Assembly (NCBI GenBank): GCA_903878415.1
Contig: CAIRHO010000034.1
Location: 1-42,596 of the forward strand
Length of the DNA stretch: 42,596 nt
Reading direction: 5' to 3'
DNA from: an uncultured Actinomycetes bacterium
GTDB lineage: Bacteria > Actinomycetota > Actinomycetes > Nanopelagicales > Nanopelagicaceae
Every line of letters starts with the position of its first letter. Within the stretch, counting starts at the first letter, position 1. The position numbers and the translations under genes were made by a program. Below, one piece after another: positions 7,289 to 15,301 of this stretch. The notes under the pieces were generated by a model, which saw nothing but the letters and a program-made list of their open reading frames with translations, searched no databases and was not told where the DNA came from.

Positions 7289-8310
7289 AACTTTGCCGCA
7301 ATTTCATTATTAAAAAGATTCACTCGATCAGCATCGGGCAAATGACAACTAACTAAATGCCCATTGCTAGTACTTACAGATAGGAGCTCCGGTGAAATTT
7401 TGGTGCAATCTATTTTTGACCGATCTTTAAAGCTACATCTTGGACTGAAACTGCATCCATTTGGTAAATTAATCAAACTTGGGGGCGTGCCCGGAATCGC
7501 TAATAAAGCATTATCATTTGCGCTATTTAATTTAGGTATCGAAGTTAAAAGACCCCACGCGTAAGGATGTTGTGGGGTTTTCAATAATTCACGAACGGTG
7601 CCTTTTTCAATAGCTTTGCCGGCATACATCAGCAATACATCATCTGCAATCTCGGCTACTACTCCCAAATCATGGGTGATCATCAAAATCGACGAACCAA
7701 ATTCGCGTTGTAGATCTCTTAACAAATCTAGAATTTGGGCTTGCACCGTTACATCAAGAGCAGTTGTGGGTTCGTCTGCAATAAGTAATTTTGGATTGCA
7801 TGAAAGTGCCATAGCAATCATTACACGTTGCCTCATGCCACCAGAAAATTGGTGAGGAAAATCTTCAATGCGTTGGGCTGGATTAGGAATTCCCACTCTC
7901 CCAAGCATCTCTACCGCAACCTTTTTCGCTTGTTTTTCCGAAACTTTATTGTGAACGCGGTATGCCTCGGCAATCTGATCACCTACTTTAAAAAACGGAT
8001 GGAGCGCTGCGAGTGAATCTTGAAAGATCATTGACATAGATTTACCGCGAATTTTTGCTACTTCTTCTTCCGAAGCGCTATTAATATTTAAGCCATCAAT
8101 TAAGATTTCACCAGAAACTTCAGCCCGGCTCCCTTTGTGTAAACCCATAATTGCCAAACTAGTTACAGATTTTCCAGAACCGGATTCACCAACAATACCT
8201 AAAGTTTTTGCTGGTGCAATATCAAAAGAAATCCCATCTACAGCTTTTACTAAACCGTCATCGGTTTGAAAATGAACTTTCAGATCTTTAACTTGCAAAA
8301 TAGGGATCAT
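7285..8310 (-). CDS. Oligopeptide/dipeptide ABC transporter ATPase, OppD-type
   Basis: 341 residues. Walker A GESGSGKSV (41-49), Q-loop MSMIFQDSLAALHP, signature FSGGMRQR, Walker B LLIADEPTTALD and switch His MITHD are present, plus the C-terminal oligopeptide-transporter extension LPNGCSFSPRC with further cysteines downstream. It pairs with OppF to drive peptide (or opine/nickel-like) import. The start overlaps the OppB stop by 4 bases. Confidence 0.93.
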   Translation of the reverse strand: MIPILQVKDLKVHFQTDDGLVKAVDGISFDIAPAKTLGIVGESGSGKSVTSLAIMGLHKGSRAEVSGEILIDGLNINSASEEEVAKIRGKSMSMIFQDSLAALHPFFKVGDQIAEAYRVHNKVSEKQAKKVAVEMLGRVGIPNPAQRIEDFPHQFSGGMRQRVMIAMALSCNPKLLIADEPTTALDVTVQAQILDLLRDLQREFGSSILMITHDLGVVAEIADDVLLMYAGKAIEKGTVRELLKTPQHPYAWGLLTSIPKLNSANDNALLAIPGTPPSLINLPNGCSFSPRCSFKDRSKIDCTKISPELLSVSTSNGHLVSCHLPDADRVNLFNNEIAAKL

Positions 8311-9299
8311 GAAAGTCGCACCTTAGGATCAAGCACCATATAAAGAAGATCAACTAAAATATTGGCGACCACTATAAATACTGCAGCTAATAAAACGGTT
8401 CCGACAATAATAGGTAGATCAACATTAGTTACTGCCTCAGTTGCTAATTTACCTAAGCCAGGGATATTAAATACGTACTCAGTTATAACGGCACCGCCCA
8501 ATAAACCGCCTAAATCTAATCCGAAGACTGTGACGATTGGAGTGAGCGCAGCACGTAATACATGTTTGAATTTAATAGTTCGGTTAGATAAACCTTTAGC
8601 ACGAGCGGTTCGAATATAATCTTCACTCATCACTTCAATCATGCCAGCGCGGGTAAGTCGTGCATAAATGGCTGAGAGCAAGAATCCGAGGGTGAGCCAA
8701 GGCAAAATCATCTCCAGCGCCCATTCTTTTGGGTCTTCAAACGGTGATACATATCCGGGCGCATGAAACCATGCGAGTTTGTCTACAAAAATGAATTGCA
8801 ATACTAAGCCAACGAAATAAATCTGCAATGAAGCCCCAGCTAACGCAAAACCTTGCGAAAATTTATCTATCCAAGTTCCGCGCCTTAGCGCTGAGAGTAT
8901 TCCACTAGATAATCCAATCAGCACCCATAATATTGATGCACCAATTGCAATAGACAATGTGGCCGGAACTCGATCTTTTAAAAGATTAGTTACCAATTCA
9001 TCGGTTTGGTACGAATAGCCAAGGCATGGTGCCGTGCAATGTAACGCTGCTTCAGTTCCCGGAAGGTAAGTGCGACCAAAAAATATTCCTTTAACAAATC
9101 TAAAATATTGGACTTGAAGTGGTTGATCTAATTCAAGGCCGTGCCGAATCTCTGCCATCAATTCCGGGGTACAGGATTTACCACAAGCGAGCCGCGCTGG
9201 ATCTGCCGGAATTACAAAGAAAAGACCAAAAACAAAAATACTTACAAATGCCAGCACAGTAATACCACCAACAATCCGGCGTACTAAATAGCTAAGCAT
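8307..9299 (-). CDS. Oligopeptide/dipeptide ABC transporter permease, OppB/DppB-type
   Basis: 330 residues with an N-terminal helix (RRIVGGITVLAFVSIFVFGL) and further helices of the binding-protein-dependent permease fold. The ATPase-coupling EAA-like motif DYIRTARAKGLSNRTI is clear. A large external loop after helix 1 contains several cysteines (CGKSC and HCTAPC), which could form disulfides outside the membrane. A good Shine-Dalgarno (AAGGGGA) precedes the ATG. It is separated from the binding-protein gene by a hairpin, so it may be expressed at a lower level. Confidence 0.92.
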   Translation of the reverse strand: MLSYLVRRIVGGITVLAFVSIFVFGLFFVIPADPARLACGKSCTPELMAEIRHGLELDQPLQVQYFRFVKGIFFGRTYLPGTEAALHCTAPCLGYSYQTDELVTNLLKDRVPATLSIAIGASILWVLIGLSSGILSALRRGTWIDKFSQGFALAGASLQIYFVGLVLQFIFVDKLAWFHAPGYVSPFEDPKEWALEMILPWLTLGFLLSAIYARLTRAGMIEVMSEDYIRTARAKGLSNRTIKFKHVLRAALTPIVTVFGLDLGGLLGGAVITEYVFNIPGLGKLATEAVTNVDLPIIVGTVLLAAVFIVVANILVDLLYMVLDPKVRLS

Positions 9300-9319
9300 C
9301 AGTTCCCCTTTTTATTGCG

Positions 9320-9349
9320 TTATCCGGCTCCGAAATCGAAGCCGGATAA
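9320..9349 (-). terminator. Intra-operon hairpin after the binding-protein gene (attenuator or RNA stabiliser)
   Basis: A perfect 10-bp inverted repeat (TTATCCGGCT / AGCCGGATAA), extendable to about 13 pairs with a 4-base loop. It lies just after the binding-protein stop. On the minus strand it is followed by CGCAATAAAAAG, not a U-run, so it is not a standard intrinsic terminator. Such hairpins after binding-protein genes commonly protect the upstream mRNA or limit read-through so that the binding protein outnumbers the permease. Confidence 0.6.
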
Positions 9350-9366
9350 CAACAATTACTTGATAA

Positions 9367-11100
9367 CTACTTCTTAACGTAAGCAGCTAACGGACTGAGA
9401 GTGCCGTAACCACCATCTACTTTTACGCCGCCCAATTTAGAGCCAACGATGAAGTTTGAAGTTTCGAAATAAGCTGGCATCACAGCAGCAAAATCCACGA
9501 TCGCTTTTTGGTCGATATCACCTAAAGCCTTATCAGATTTAGCAGCATCTGTAATTAAGTCAGCTTTTTCAAAGAGTAACTGCAGCGATGGTTCATTCTG
9601 TCGGGAATAGTTTGAGTGCGCATCAGATGCAGTCATTGTGCGACCGTCTAATAACGCAGGAACAATTCCGGAAACAGCTGCCCAGTCAAAGCCCCAAGAA
9701 GTTTGCATCACATCGGGTTGAACTACGCCAGGATCGCGTTGACCAATCGTTGTGTAATAAACCGCTTTAGGAAGTTTCTGCATAGTTACTTTGAAACCAA
9801 CAGCTTGCAGTGCTTGTTGCACAGCAGCTGCACGTTGTGGCTCTACACCTTTATCACGGTAAGCAAGTATGAGATCCATCTTGGCACCTGGTGATTTAGC
9901 TAGTAAAGCTTTTGCTGCAGCAATTTGAGCTTCTGGTTTCTTATGGACATCTCGACCGCAGATATCAAAGTTACGATATCCATTTGCGATCGAAGATGGA
10001 ATCAGCGAATTACTATATGAACCAGCGTTTGTGCCGCCAGCTGCTAACAGAATAGTTTTCAAATCTATCGCGCATTGAATTGCCTTACGCACATTTATAT
10101 CTTTTACTGTGTCCATATTGATGGAGTAGTAACGAGCATAAGGTGATACGAACGAGAAGAACCGATCCTTGTACATTGGTCGATATGCCAAAATTTCGGA
10201 TAAGTTAGTAATTACGTTGGTATCGAGCGACATGGACTTACGTGCTTCGCCGCTATCTGAGAATAATTGTTGTTCGAGAGCGTTCTGCTCGTAACCGAAT
10301 TTCACAACAATTTGATCGGGATAATTCCAGCGGGCTGGATCTGTCTTTGGGTCCCAATACTTATTGCGAACCAATGTCATATTCTTTCCACGGTTATAGC
10401 TTTGTACCTTGTATGGTCCAGTTGAAATCGGCTTCAAGTCGTAATTCTGCTTTGTATCTTTTGCTTTTGGCACTGGAGAGAATGAGCCAAAAGTAGTTAC
10501 ATAAGCAAAATATGGAACTGGTTGTGCCAATTTGTAAGTGATTGAATCACCTTTAGCTGAACATACGATTGAAGTTAAATCGCCGGTTGGGTCAGTGTAA
10601 GGGCCCTTAAATCCAGTTGGATTCAACAAGAAATCTTTAGCGTAGGTAGTTCCGCCATCTAGGATGTCATCATTATAAGAACGCATAGTCCCGTACTTAA
10701 GGTCTGCGCAAGTAACTTTTGAACCATCTTCATACTTTAAATTGGTACGAAGTTTGAAAGTCCATGTTCGGCCGTTATCAGGAGTAGTTCCTAAGTCGGC
10801 TGCAACATCTGGAACTAATTCAGTTACGCCATTTACTGTGCGATACGTAGTTAGTGTGCGAACAAAGAATCGATAAAAATCTAAAGATGACCCAACATAA
10901 TTACGAGCTGGATCAACATGTTCGAAATCACCTTGATCAAGAATTGTTAGGGTTCCGCCAGAAACTGCACCTTTAACTGCTGGTGCTGGCCCAACCCATG
11001 ATGCTGGCGTTGCTGCGTGTGCAGTTGGCGCCATTGACATTGTTGTCAGGCCCAGTGCAAGCGTTCCAACAGCTGCCATTAATTTATTTCTTAGGATCAT
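9367..11100 (-). CDS. Peptide/opine-type ABC transporter substrate-binding protein
   Basis: 577 residues of the SBP_bac_5 (cluster C, DppA/OppA) family. A Sec signal peptide covers residues 1 to about 29 (positive start, hydrophobic stretch, cleavage likely after AHA). The mature protein carries typical elements such as TGPYKVQSYNRGKNMTLVRN and NVRKAIQCAIDLKTI. There is no lipobox cysteine near the cleavage site, unusual for a Gram-positive binding protein, which normally needs a lipid anchor. It lies between oppC and oppB. The ligand is unknown; short peptides or cationic amino-acid derivatives are possible. Confidence 0.9.
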   Translation of the reverse strand: MILRNKLMAAVGTLALGLTTMSMAPTAHAATPASWVGPAPAVKGAVSGGTLTILDQGDFEHVDPARNYVGSSLDFYRFFVRTLTTYRTVNGVTELVPDVAADLGTTPDNGRTWTFKLRTNLKYEDGSKVTCADLKYGTMRSYNDDILDGGTTYAKDFLLNPTGFKGPYTDPTGDLTSIVCSAKGDSITYKLAQPVPYFAYVTTFGSFSPVPKAKDTKQNYDLKPISTGPYKVQSYNRGKNMTLVRNKYWDPKTDPARWNYPDQIVVKFGYEQNALEQQLFSDSGEARKSMSLDTNVITNLSEILAYRPMYKDRFFSFVSPYARYYSINMDTVKDINVRKAIQCAIDLKTILLAAGGTNAGSYSNSLIPSSIANGYRNFDICGRDVHKKPEAQIAAAKALLAKSPGAKMDLILAYRDKGVEPQRAAAVQQALQAVGFKVTMQKLPKAVYYTTIGQRDPGVVQPDVMQTSWGFDWAAVSGIVPALLDGRTMTASDAHSNYSRQNEPSLQLLFEKADLITDAAKSDKALGDIDQKAIVDFAAVMPAYFETSNFIVGSKLGGVKVDGGYGTLSPLAAYVKK

Positions 11101-11167
11101 GCTTTGCCTTTCTCGAGTTGTATTACTCCATGGTTTGTTGCTGTAAAACTCCCAGTGACTCTATAGA

Positions 11168-12133
11168 TCATCGGGAACCTTTTGGATCTAAGGCATCTCT
11201 TACGCTATCGCCTAGTAGGTTAAATGCTAAAACTAAAATGAATAGTGCAATACCGGGAATAAAGGTGTACATCGGATCAACCCCATAAAAAGGAACTGAA
11301 GCCAAAAGCATTGCCCCCCAATCAGAAGTGGGTTCGATAACGCCTGCACCTAAAAATGTTAATGCCGCTTCCGTTGTAATAAATGTTGGAATATTTAGCG
11401 CAACCGTAACCAATATCGGTGCCCACAAATTGGGCAGAATTTCACGAAATACTAAATGCCATTTGCTAGCACCAAGAGCTTTTGCCGCTTCAATAAATTC
11501 GCGTTCTCTAAGTGAAATTACCTGGCCGCGCACAATTCTTGCAATATATGGCCAACCGAATGTTGCAATTACAAAAATCATTACCGGAATTCGCGTGGCA
11601 TTTCCCTGGGGAATTCCTGCATCAGTTAAAACGCTCTCTAATACTGGAGTTACTGCTAATGCAAAAAGTATTGAAGGAAATGCTAAAACAATTTCCATTA
11701 GGCGTGAAAAGAATTGATCGATCTTGCCACCGAAAAATCCAGAGATGAGTCCAATGAATACGCCAATTACCGTTGCAACTATGGTCGCAGTTAATGCAAT
11801 TGAAAGTGATGTTCTTGCACCAAAAACAAATCGTAAAAAAATGTCGCGTCCAGTCCGTGGTTCTACGCCAAACCAATGTGCGCTCGAAATTCCACCAAAC
11901 GAACCGATTGGCATCGCTCCCATATTTTCATCTAGCGTTTCCGGATGAAACGCATCAGGATCAGTGTGCAAAATGTGCGGAAAAATCGGTGCGATTGCTC
12001 CAATAAAAATGAAGAAGAAAACTACGCCTGCGGAAACCCAAGCAGTTTTATCTGATTTCAGATGGCTCCATGCAATTGCCGATGGCGAACGACCAAGTAC
12101 CCGCGTGGAGTTATCCAAATCCAATACAGACAT
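11168..12133 (-). CDS. Oligopeptide/dipeptide ABC transporter permease, OppC/DppC-type
   Basis: 321 residues. The N-terminal OppC region (SPSAIAWSHLKSDKTAW followed by a hydrophobic helix) and the permease domain with coupling motif EFIEAAKALGASKWHL are present, as is the conserved PRTGRDIF..RFVFGARTSL region. It heads the minus-strand transport operon and is divergent from the MFS gene at 12222; the 88 bases between should hold both promoters. No clear leaderless -10 was found for this start. Confidence 0.92.
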   Translation of the reverse strand: MSVLDLDNSTRVLGRSPSAIAWSHLKSDKTAWVSAGVVFFFIFIGAIAPIFPHILHTDPDAFHPETLDENMGAMPIGSFGGISSAHWFGVEPRTGRDIFLRFVFGARTSLSIALTATIVATVIGVFIGLISGFFGGKIDQFFSRLMEIVLAFPSILFALAVTPVLESVLTDAGIPQGNATRIPVMIFVIATFGWPYIARIVRGQVISLREREFIEAAKALGASKWHLVFREILPNLWAPILVTVALNIPTFITTEAALTFLGAGVIEPTSDWGAMLLASVPFYGVDPMYTFIPGIALFILVLAFNLLGDSVRDALDPKGSR

Positions 12134-12209
12134 CGTTACACCACCCCAAATTCCCTAAGACTTTCAATGCGAGTCTAACTCGCTCAAGAGGCGAAATAAA
12201 GAACCTCTC

Positions 12210-12215
12210 TATACT
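12210..12215 (+). promoter_or_regulatory. -10 box of a leaderless promoter for the catabolic operon
   Basis: TATACT is followed by six bases (tccaga) and the ATG at 12222. This is the best -10 match in the window and would drive the five-gene operon 12222-18228. Confidence 0.65.
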
Positions 12216-12221
12216 TCCAGA

Positions 12222-13367
12222 ATGTTCAAATGGCGGACTCGGGAATTGATAGTTCTCTTGCTTATTGCTGGTTGTATCCGAGCCCCCTTGACCAGCATCT
12301 CCCCTCAGATCAATCGAATTCGCGAAGATCTTGGCATTTCAATCTCGCTCTTCGGCGTTTTAACTTCTATCCCTATTATTTGTTTCGCAGTAGCCGCACC
12401 ACTTCCTTACACAAAATTATTTCGCAAAATATCTAATGAACTCCTAATTGTGCTCGCCTTATTTATATTAGGGCTCGCCACCATAATTCGCTCAATCGGA
12501 AATACCCCAATACTTTTCTTGGCCACCATAATCCTTGGCATTGCGATCGCAATACTTAATGTTGTTACCCCTGCCATGGTTCGACGGGATTATCCGTTAA
12601 AAATTACCGCCATAATGCCAATTTACTCAGCGCTATTAGCGTTGATTGCCTCAGCTGCTGCCGGTTTTTCGATTCCAATAGCTAGGTTTTTTCACAATAG
12701 TTGGCGAATTGGTATTTCTATTTGGGCGATTCTGCCGTTAGCTACCGCGTTACTTTGGATTCCAGTTTTATTGAATGCTAAACGCACTACCCATACCTCT
12801 GTAAATCATTGGAACACATTATTGAAAAGTTCATCTGCGTGGATGGTCACGATATATATGGGTTTGCAATCGACACTCTTCTACGTGCAAATTGCTTGGT
12901 TACCGAAAATATTAATGGATCAAGGTTATAGTGAAGCGAAAGCGGGTGCGCTTTTAGGTTTTACAACATTCTCCGGATTCATTTTTACTTTCTCGCTTCC
13001 ATTGATTTTCGGACGTGGCAGTAATCAGAAATATTCAGTTTTGGTTACGGCACTCCCCGGCGTCTTTGGCTTCGCAGGTGTTCATTATTTATCAACTTCA
13101 TGGACAGTACCTTCATTAATTCTGATCAGCGCAACGCATGCGGCGTTACCGGTTGCATTAGGGTTAATCGCCATGAAATCGCCTGCCCCGGATCAGACTG
13201 GACATTTATCAGCAATGGCGCAAGGAATTGGATATGGAATTTCTGCAATATTTCCCGCTGCCTTTGGGCTTATTTACCAAGCTACAAATAGTTGGACAAT
13301 TGCAATCAATATTCTTATTGCCATCTCTCTAATTCAAGCCGTAATTGGGTTGCGAGCGAATCGATGA
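12222..13367 (+). CDS. MFS transporter, CynX/NimT-like
   Basis: 381 residues with about 12 hydrophobic helices. The opening RAPLTSISPQINRIREDLGIS is the hallmark of the CynX/NimT (cyanate/nitroimidazole) branch of the major facilitator superfamily; members carry small anions or organic molecules and most substrates are unknown. It is the first gene of an operon whose downstream genes (two GNATs, a mu-crystallin family reductase, a kinase-lyase fusion) suggest transport of an amino-acid-like substrate or export of a product (inference). A leaderless start at 12222 is supported by a -10 box six bases upstream. Its stop overlaps the next start (ATGA). Confidence 0.87.
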   Translation: MFKWRTRELIVLLLIAGCIRAPLTSISPQINRIREDLGISISLFGVLTSIPIICFAVAAPLPYTKLFRKISNELLIVLALFILGLATIIRSIGNTPILFLATIILGIAIAILNVVTPAMVRRDYPLKITAIMPIYSALLALIASAAAGFSIPIARFFHNSWRIGISIWAILPLATALLWIPVLLNAKRTTHTSVNHWNTLLKSSSAWMVTIYMGLQSTLFYVQIAWLPKILMDQGYSEAKAGALLGFTTFSGFIFTFSLPLIFGRGSNQKYSVLVTALPGVFGFAGVHYLSTSWTVPSLILISATHAALPVALGLIAMKSPAPDQTGHLSAMAQGIGYGISAIFPAAFGLIYQATNSWTIAINILIAISLIQAVIGLRANR

Positions 13368-13858
13368 TTATTCGAGAAGCAACCTTGTCAGAGGTTCCAA
13401 CCATTACTGACATTTACAACGAGGTGCTGCTAACCACCAATGCCATATATCGTGAAAATAAAGTGAATCTTGCTGACCGGATTAATTGGTTTAACCAAAG
13501 AGTGGATCTGGGTTTTCCAGTAATCGTCGCTGAAGCAAATGGCGAAGTGGTTGGTTATGGTGCTTTTAATGAATTCAGATTTGGCGAAGGTTACAACGGA
13601 ACAATTGAACATAGCTTGCATGTTAAATCCACGCATAGAGGTAATGGAGTTGGCAGTGCAATATTGGACGAACTAATTAAGATTGCAAAAGTGCAGAGGC
13701 GAAAAATTATGGTAGCGGGAATCGATTCCGAAAATCTTGGCTCAATTAGGTTCCATAAGAAATTCGGATTTATCGAAACTGCCCGCATGCCAGGTGTAGC
13801 GATAAAACATGAGAAGAAATTGACACTTGTTTTAATGCAAAAAGATTTAGCACGATGA
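13364..13858 (+). CDS. GNAT N-acetyltransferase, Pat/MnaT-like
   Basis: 165 residues. The start is ATG at 13364, overlapping the MFS stop, because the protein then begins MIIREATLSEVP as usual for GNATs; a longer in-frame ORF upstream has no homology-like content. The acetyl-CoA loop is in THRGNGVGSAILDEL, and the GIDSENLGSIRFHKKFGF segment is typical of the phosphinothricin / methionine-sulfoximine / L-amino-acid acetyltransferase group. It acetylates an alpha-amino group of an amino acid or analogue, using acetyl-CoA. Context suggests a lysine-like or hydroxylated amino acid, but this is not visible from the sequence. Confidence 0.85.
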   Translation: MIIREATLSEVPTITDIYNEVLLTTNAIYRENKVNLADRINWFNQRVDLGFPVIVAEANGEVVGYGAFNEFRFGEGYNGTIEHSLHVKSTHRGNGVGSAILDELIKIAKVQRRKIMVAGIDSENLGSIRFHKKFGFIETARMPGVAIKHEKKLTLVLMQKDLAR

Positions 13859-14337
13859 TAATAAGAGATGCAGTTCCTGAAGATGCCCAGTTTATTCTCA
13901 ATTTAATTATCGAATTAGCAGTTTACGAAAAAGCACCTGATGAAGTTATTGCTAACATCGAAGATATTCGCACTTCACTTTTTGGAGATAACCCCGTGTC
14001 ATTTTGCAAAATTGCCGAAGTGGAAGGTGAGATGGCTGGCTTTGCAATCTGGTTTTTAAATTACTCAACTTGGTTAGGAAAACCTGGGATTTATCTTGAA
14101 GACCTCTTTGTAAAACCAGAATTTAGAGGAAGTGGCATCGGTTTGGGTCTAATGAAATCTTTGGCTGATATTTGCCTCACTCGTGGTTACGAACGGTTCC
14201 AATGGTGGGTACTTGATTGGAATGAAACAGCTATTGATTTTTACAAATCTATTGGAGCCCAACCGATGGCGGAATGGACTGTTTTTAGATTAAGCGGTGA
14301 GGCGTTGGTTAATTTCGCAAAGAAACCGAATAAGTGA
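13855..14337 (+). CDS. GNAT N-acetyltransferase, SSAT/thialysine-type
   Basis: 160 residues starting MIIRDAVPEDAQ. The segments FAIWFLNYSTWLGKPGIYLEDLFV, with the acetyl-CoA loop PEFRGSGIG, and WWVLDWNETAIDFYKSIGA are diagnostic of the diamine acetyltransferase family (spermidine/spermine SSAT1 and thialysine SSAT2). These add acetyl groups to polyamines or to the side-chain amine of lysine analogues. The start overlaps the previous gene by 4 bases. In this operon a side-chain-amine substrate such as hydroxylysine or a polyamine is plausible (inference). Confidence 0.85.
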   Translation: MIIRDAVPEDAQFILNLIIELAVYEKAPDEVIANIEDIRTSLFGDNPVSFCKIAEVEGEMAGFAIWFLNYSTWLGKPGIYLEDLFVKPEFRGSGIGLGLMKSLADICLTRGYERFQWWVLDWNETAIDFYKSIGAQPMAEWTVFRLSGEALVNFAKKPNK

Positions 14338-14350
14338 GAAGGTTTGCGAT

Positions 14351-15301
14351 ATGAACTCCGCTATGCCAGTCACAATATCTGCAGCAGAAGTGGAATCCGC
14401 TTGTTCACTGATCGAGGTTGTGCAATCGCAACGGAATGCGCTCGGCGGTCTGATAACTGGCGTTTCGGTAATGGGTCCAAGAGCGGTAATTACAAATGGT
14501 GAGAATGCTCAATTTTCATATATCGCCAGAGCATCTAGTACGGCGCCCACAATAGTTAAATTTGGCAGCGTTACTGGATCTAATAGCGCAAAAGGGTTGC
14601 CAGTTGTCCAGGCCTACATCGGCGTAATGGATTATGAAACTGGATCGTTAAAATATTTTGTAGATGGCGAGAGCGTTACACGCATCCGAACTACTGCAGC
14701 CAGCATGGTCGCTGCCCAAGAATTAGCTAATAAACCTAAATATATAACGGTAATTGGCAGCGCGCCGCAAGCGATTGCTCATGCTAAAGCAGCGCTTGAA
14801 CTCTTTACTCCAGAAAAAATAACTATAGTTGTAAGAAACGCCGCAAAAGGCGATGCAGTTAGAGCTCAATTTCAAAATAGTTCTCCCATCGAAATATCAA
14901 TGGATATCGAAGCTGCGGTAACTGGTTCTGATTTAATATTTGCATGTACAAATGCGATGGTTCCGCTTTTTAAATCTAAGCTGTCGCCAGGAACAACTTG
15001 CATTTCAATTGGATCATTTGCGCCGAATCGTGAAGAGATATCAGCAAACACAGTAATTGCCGCTGATAAAGTATTTGCCGACGATGCTGCCACAACTGAA
15101 GCACAATGTGGCTCAATAATACCGGCGTTATCATCACCTAATAAGAAGTGGGATTCTGTTTTTTCAATTGGAGCAGTCATAAATCGAACCATAGGCGGGC
15201 GGGATAATGCCGACGAAATTATTTGTTATTTCAGCGTAGGCCTTGGGGTTCAAGATGCAAGTTTTATTGAATTACTTATGAGCAAGAAATTAAACAAATG
15301 A
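14351..15301 (+). CDS. Ornithine cyclodeaminase / mu-crystallin family NAD(P)H enzyme
   Basis: 316 residues. The start is ATG at 14351, with Shine-Dalgarno AGAAGG eight bases upstream; a longer frame from 14297 would overlap the previous gene needlessly. Family signs: a Lys in IVKFGSVTG, the TRIRTTAAS motif, and a Rossmann loop TVIGSAPQAIAHA (the usual GxGxQA is here GSAPQA). Members are ornithine or lysine cyclodeaminases, or ketimine reductases that reduce cyclic imines such as piperideine-2-carboxylate or pyrroline-2-carboxylate. Its place directly before the hydroxylysine-kinase/lyase-like fusion favours a C6 cyclic-imine reductase (inference). It overlaps the fusion gene by 4 bases. Confidence 0.82.
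   Translation: MNSAMPVTISAAEVESACSLIEVVQSQRNALGGLITGVSVMGPRAVITNGENAQFSYIARASSTAPTIVKFGSVTGSNSAKGLPVVQAYIGVMDYETGSLKYFVDGESVTRIRTTAASMVAAQELANKPKYITVIGSAPQAIAHAKAALELFTPEKITIVVRNAAKGDAVRAQFQNSSPIEISMDIEAAVTGSDLIFACTNAMVPLFKSKLSPGTTCISIGSFAPNREEISANTVIAADKVFADDAATTEAQCGSIIPALSSPNKKWDSVFSIGAVINRTIGGRDNADEIICYFSVGLGVQDASFIELLMSKKLNK

Noticed and set aside
9320-9349. Rho-independent terminator of the opp operon
   Set aside because: There is no U-run after the hairpin on the minus strand and the downstream oppB has its own Shine-Dalgarno in the same operon.
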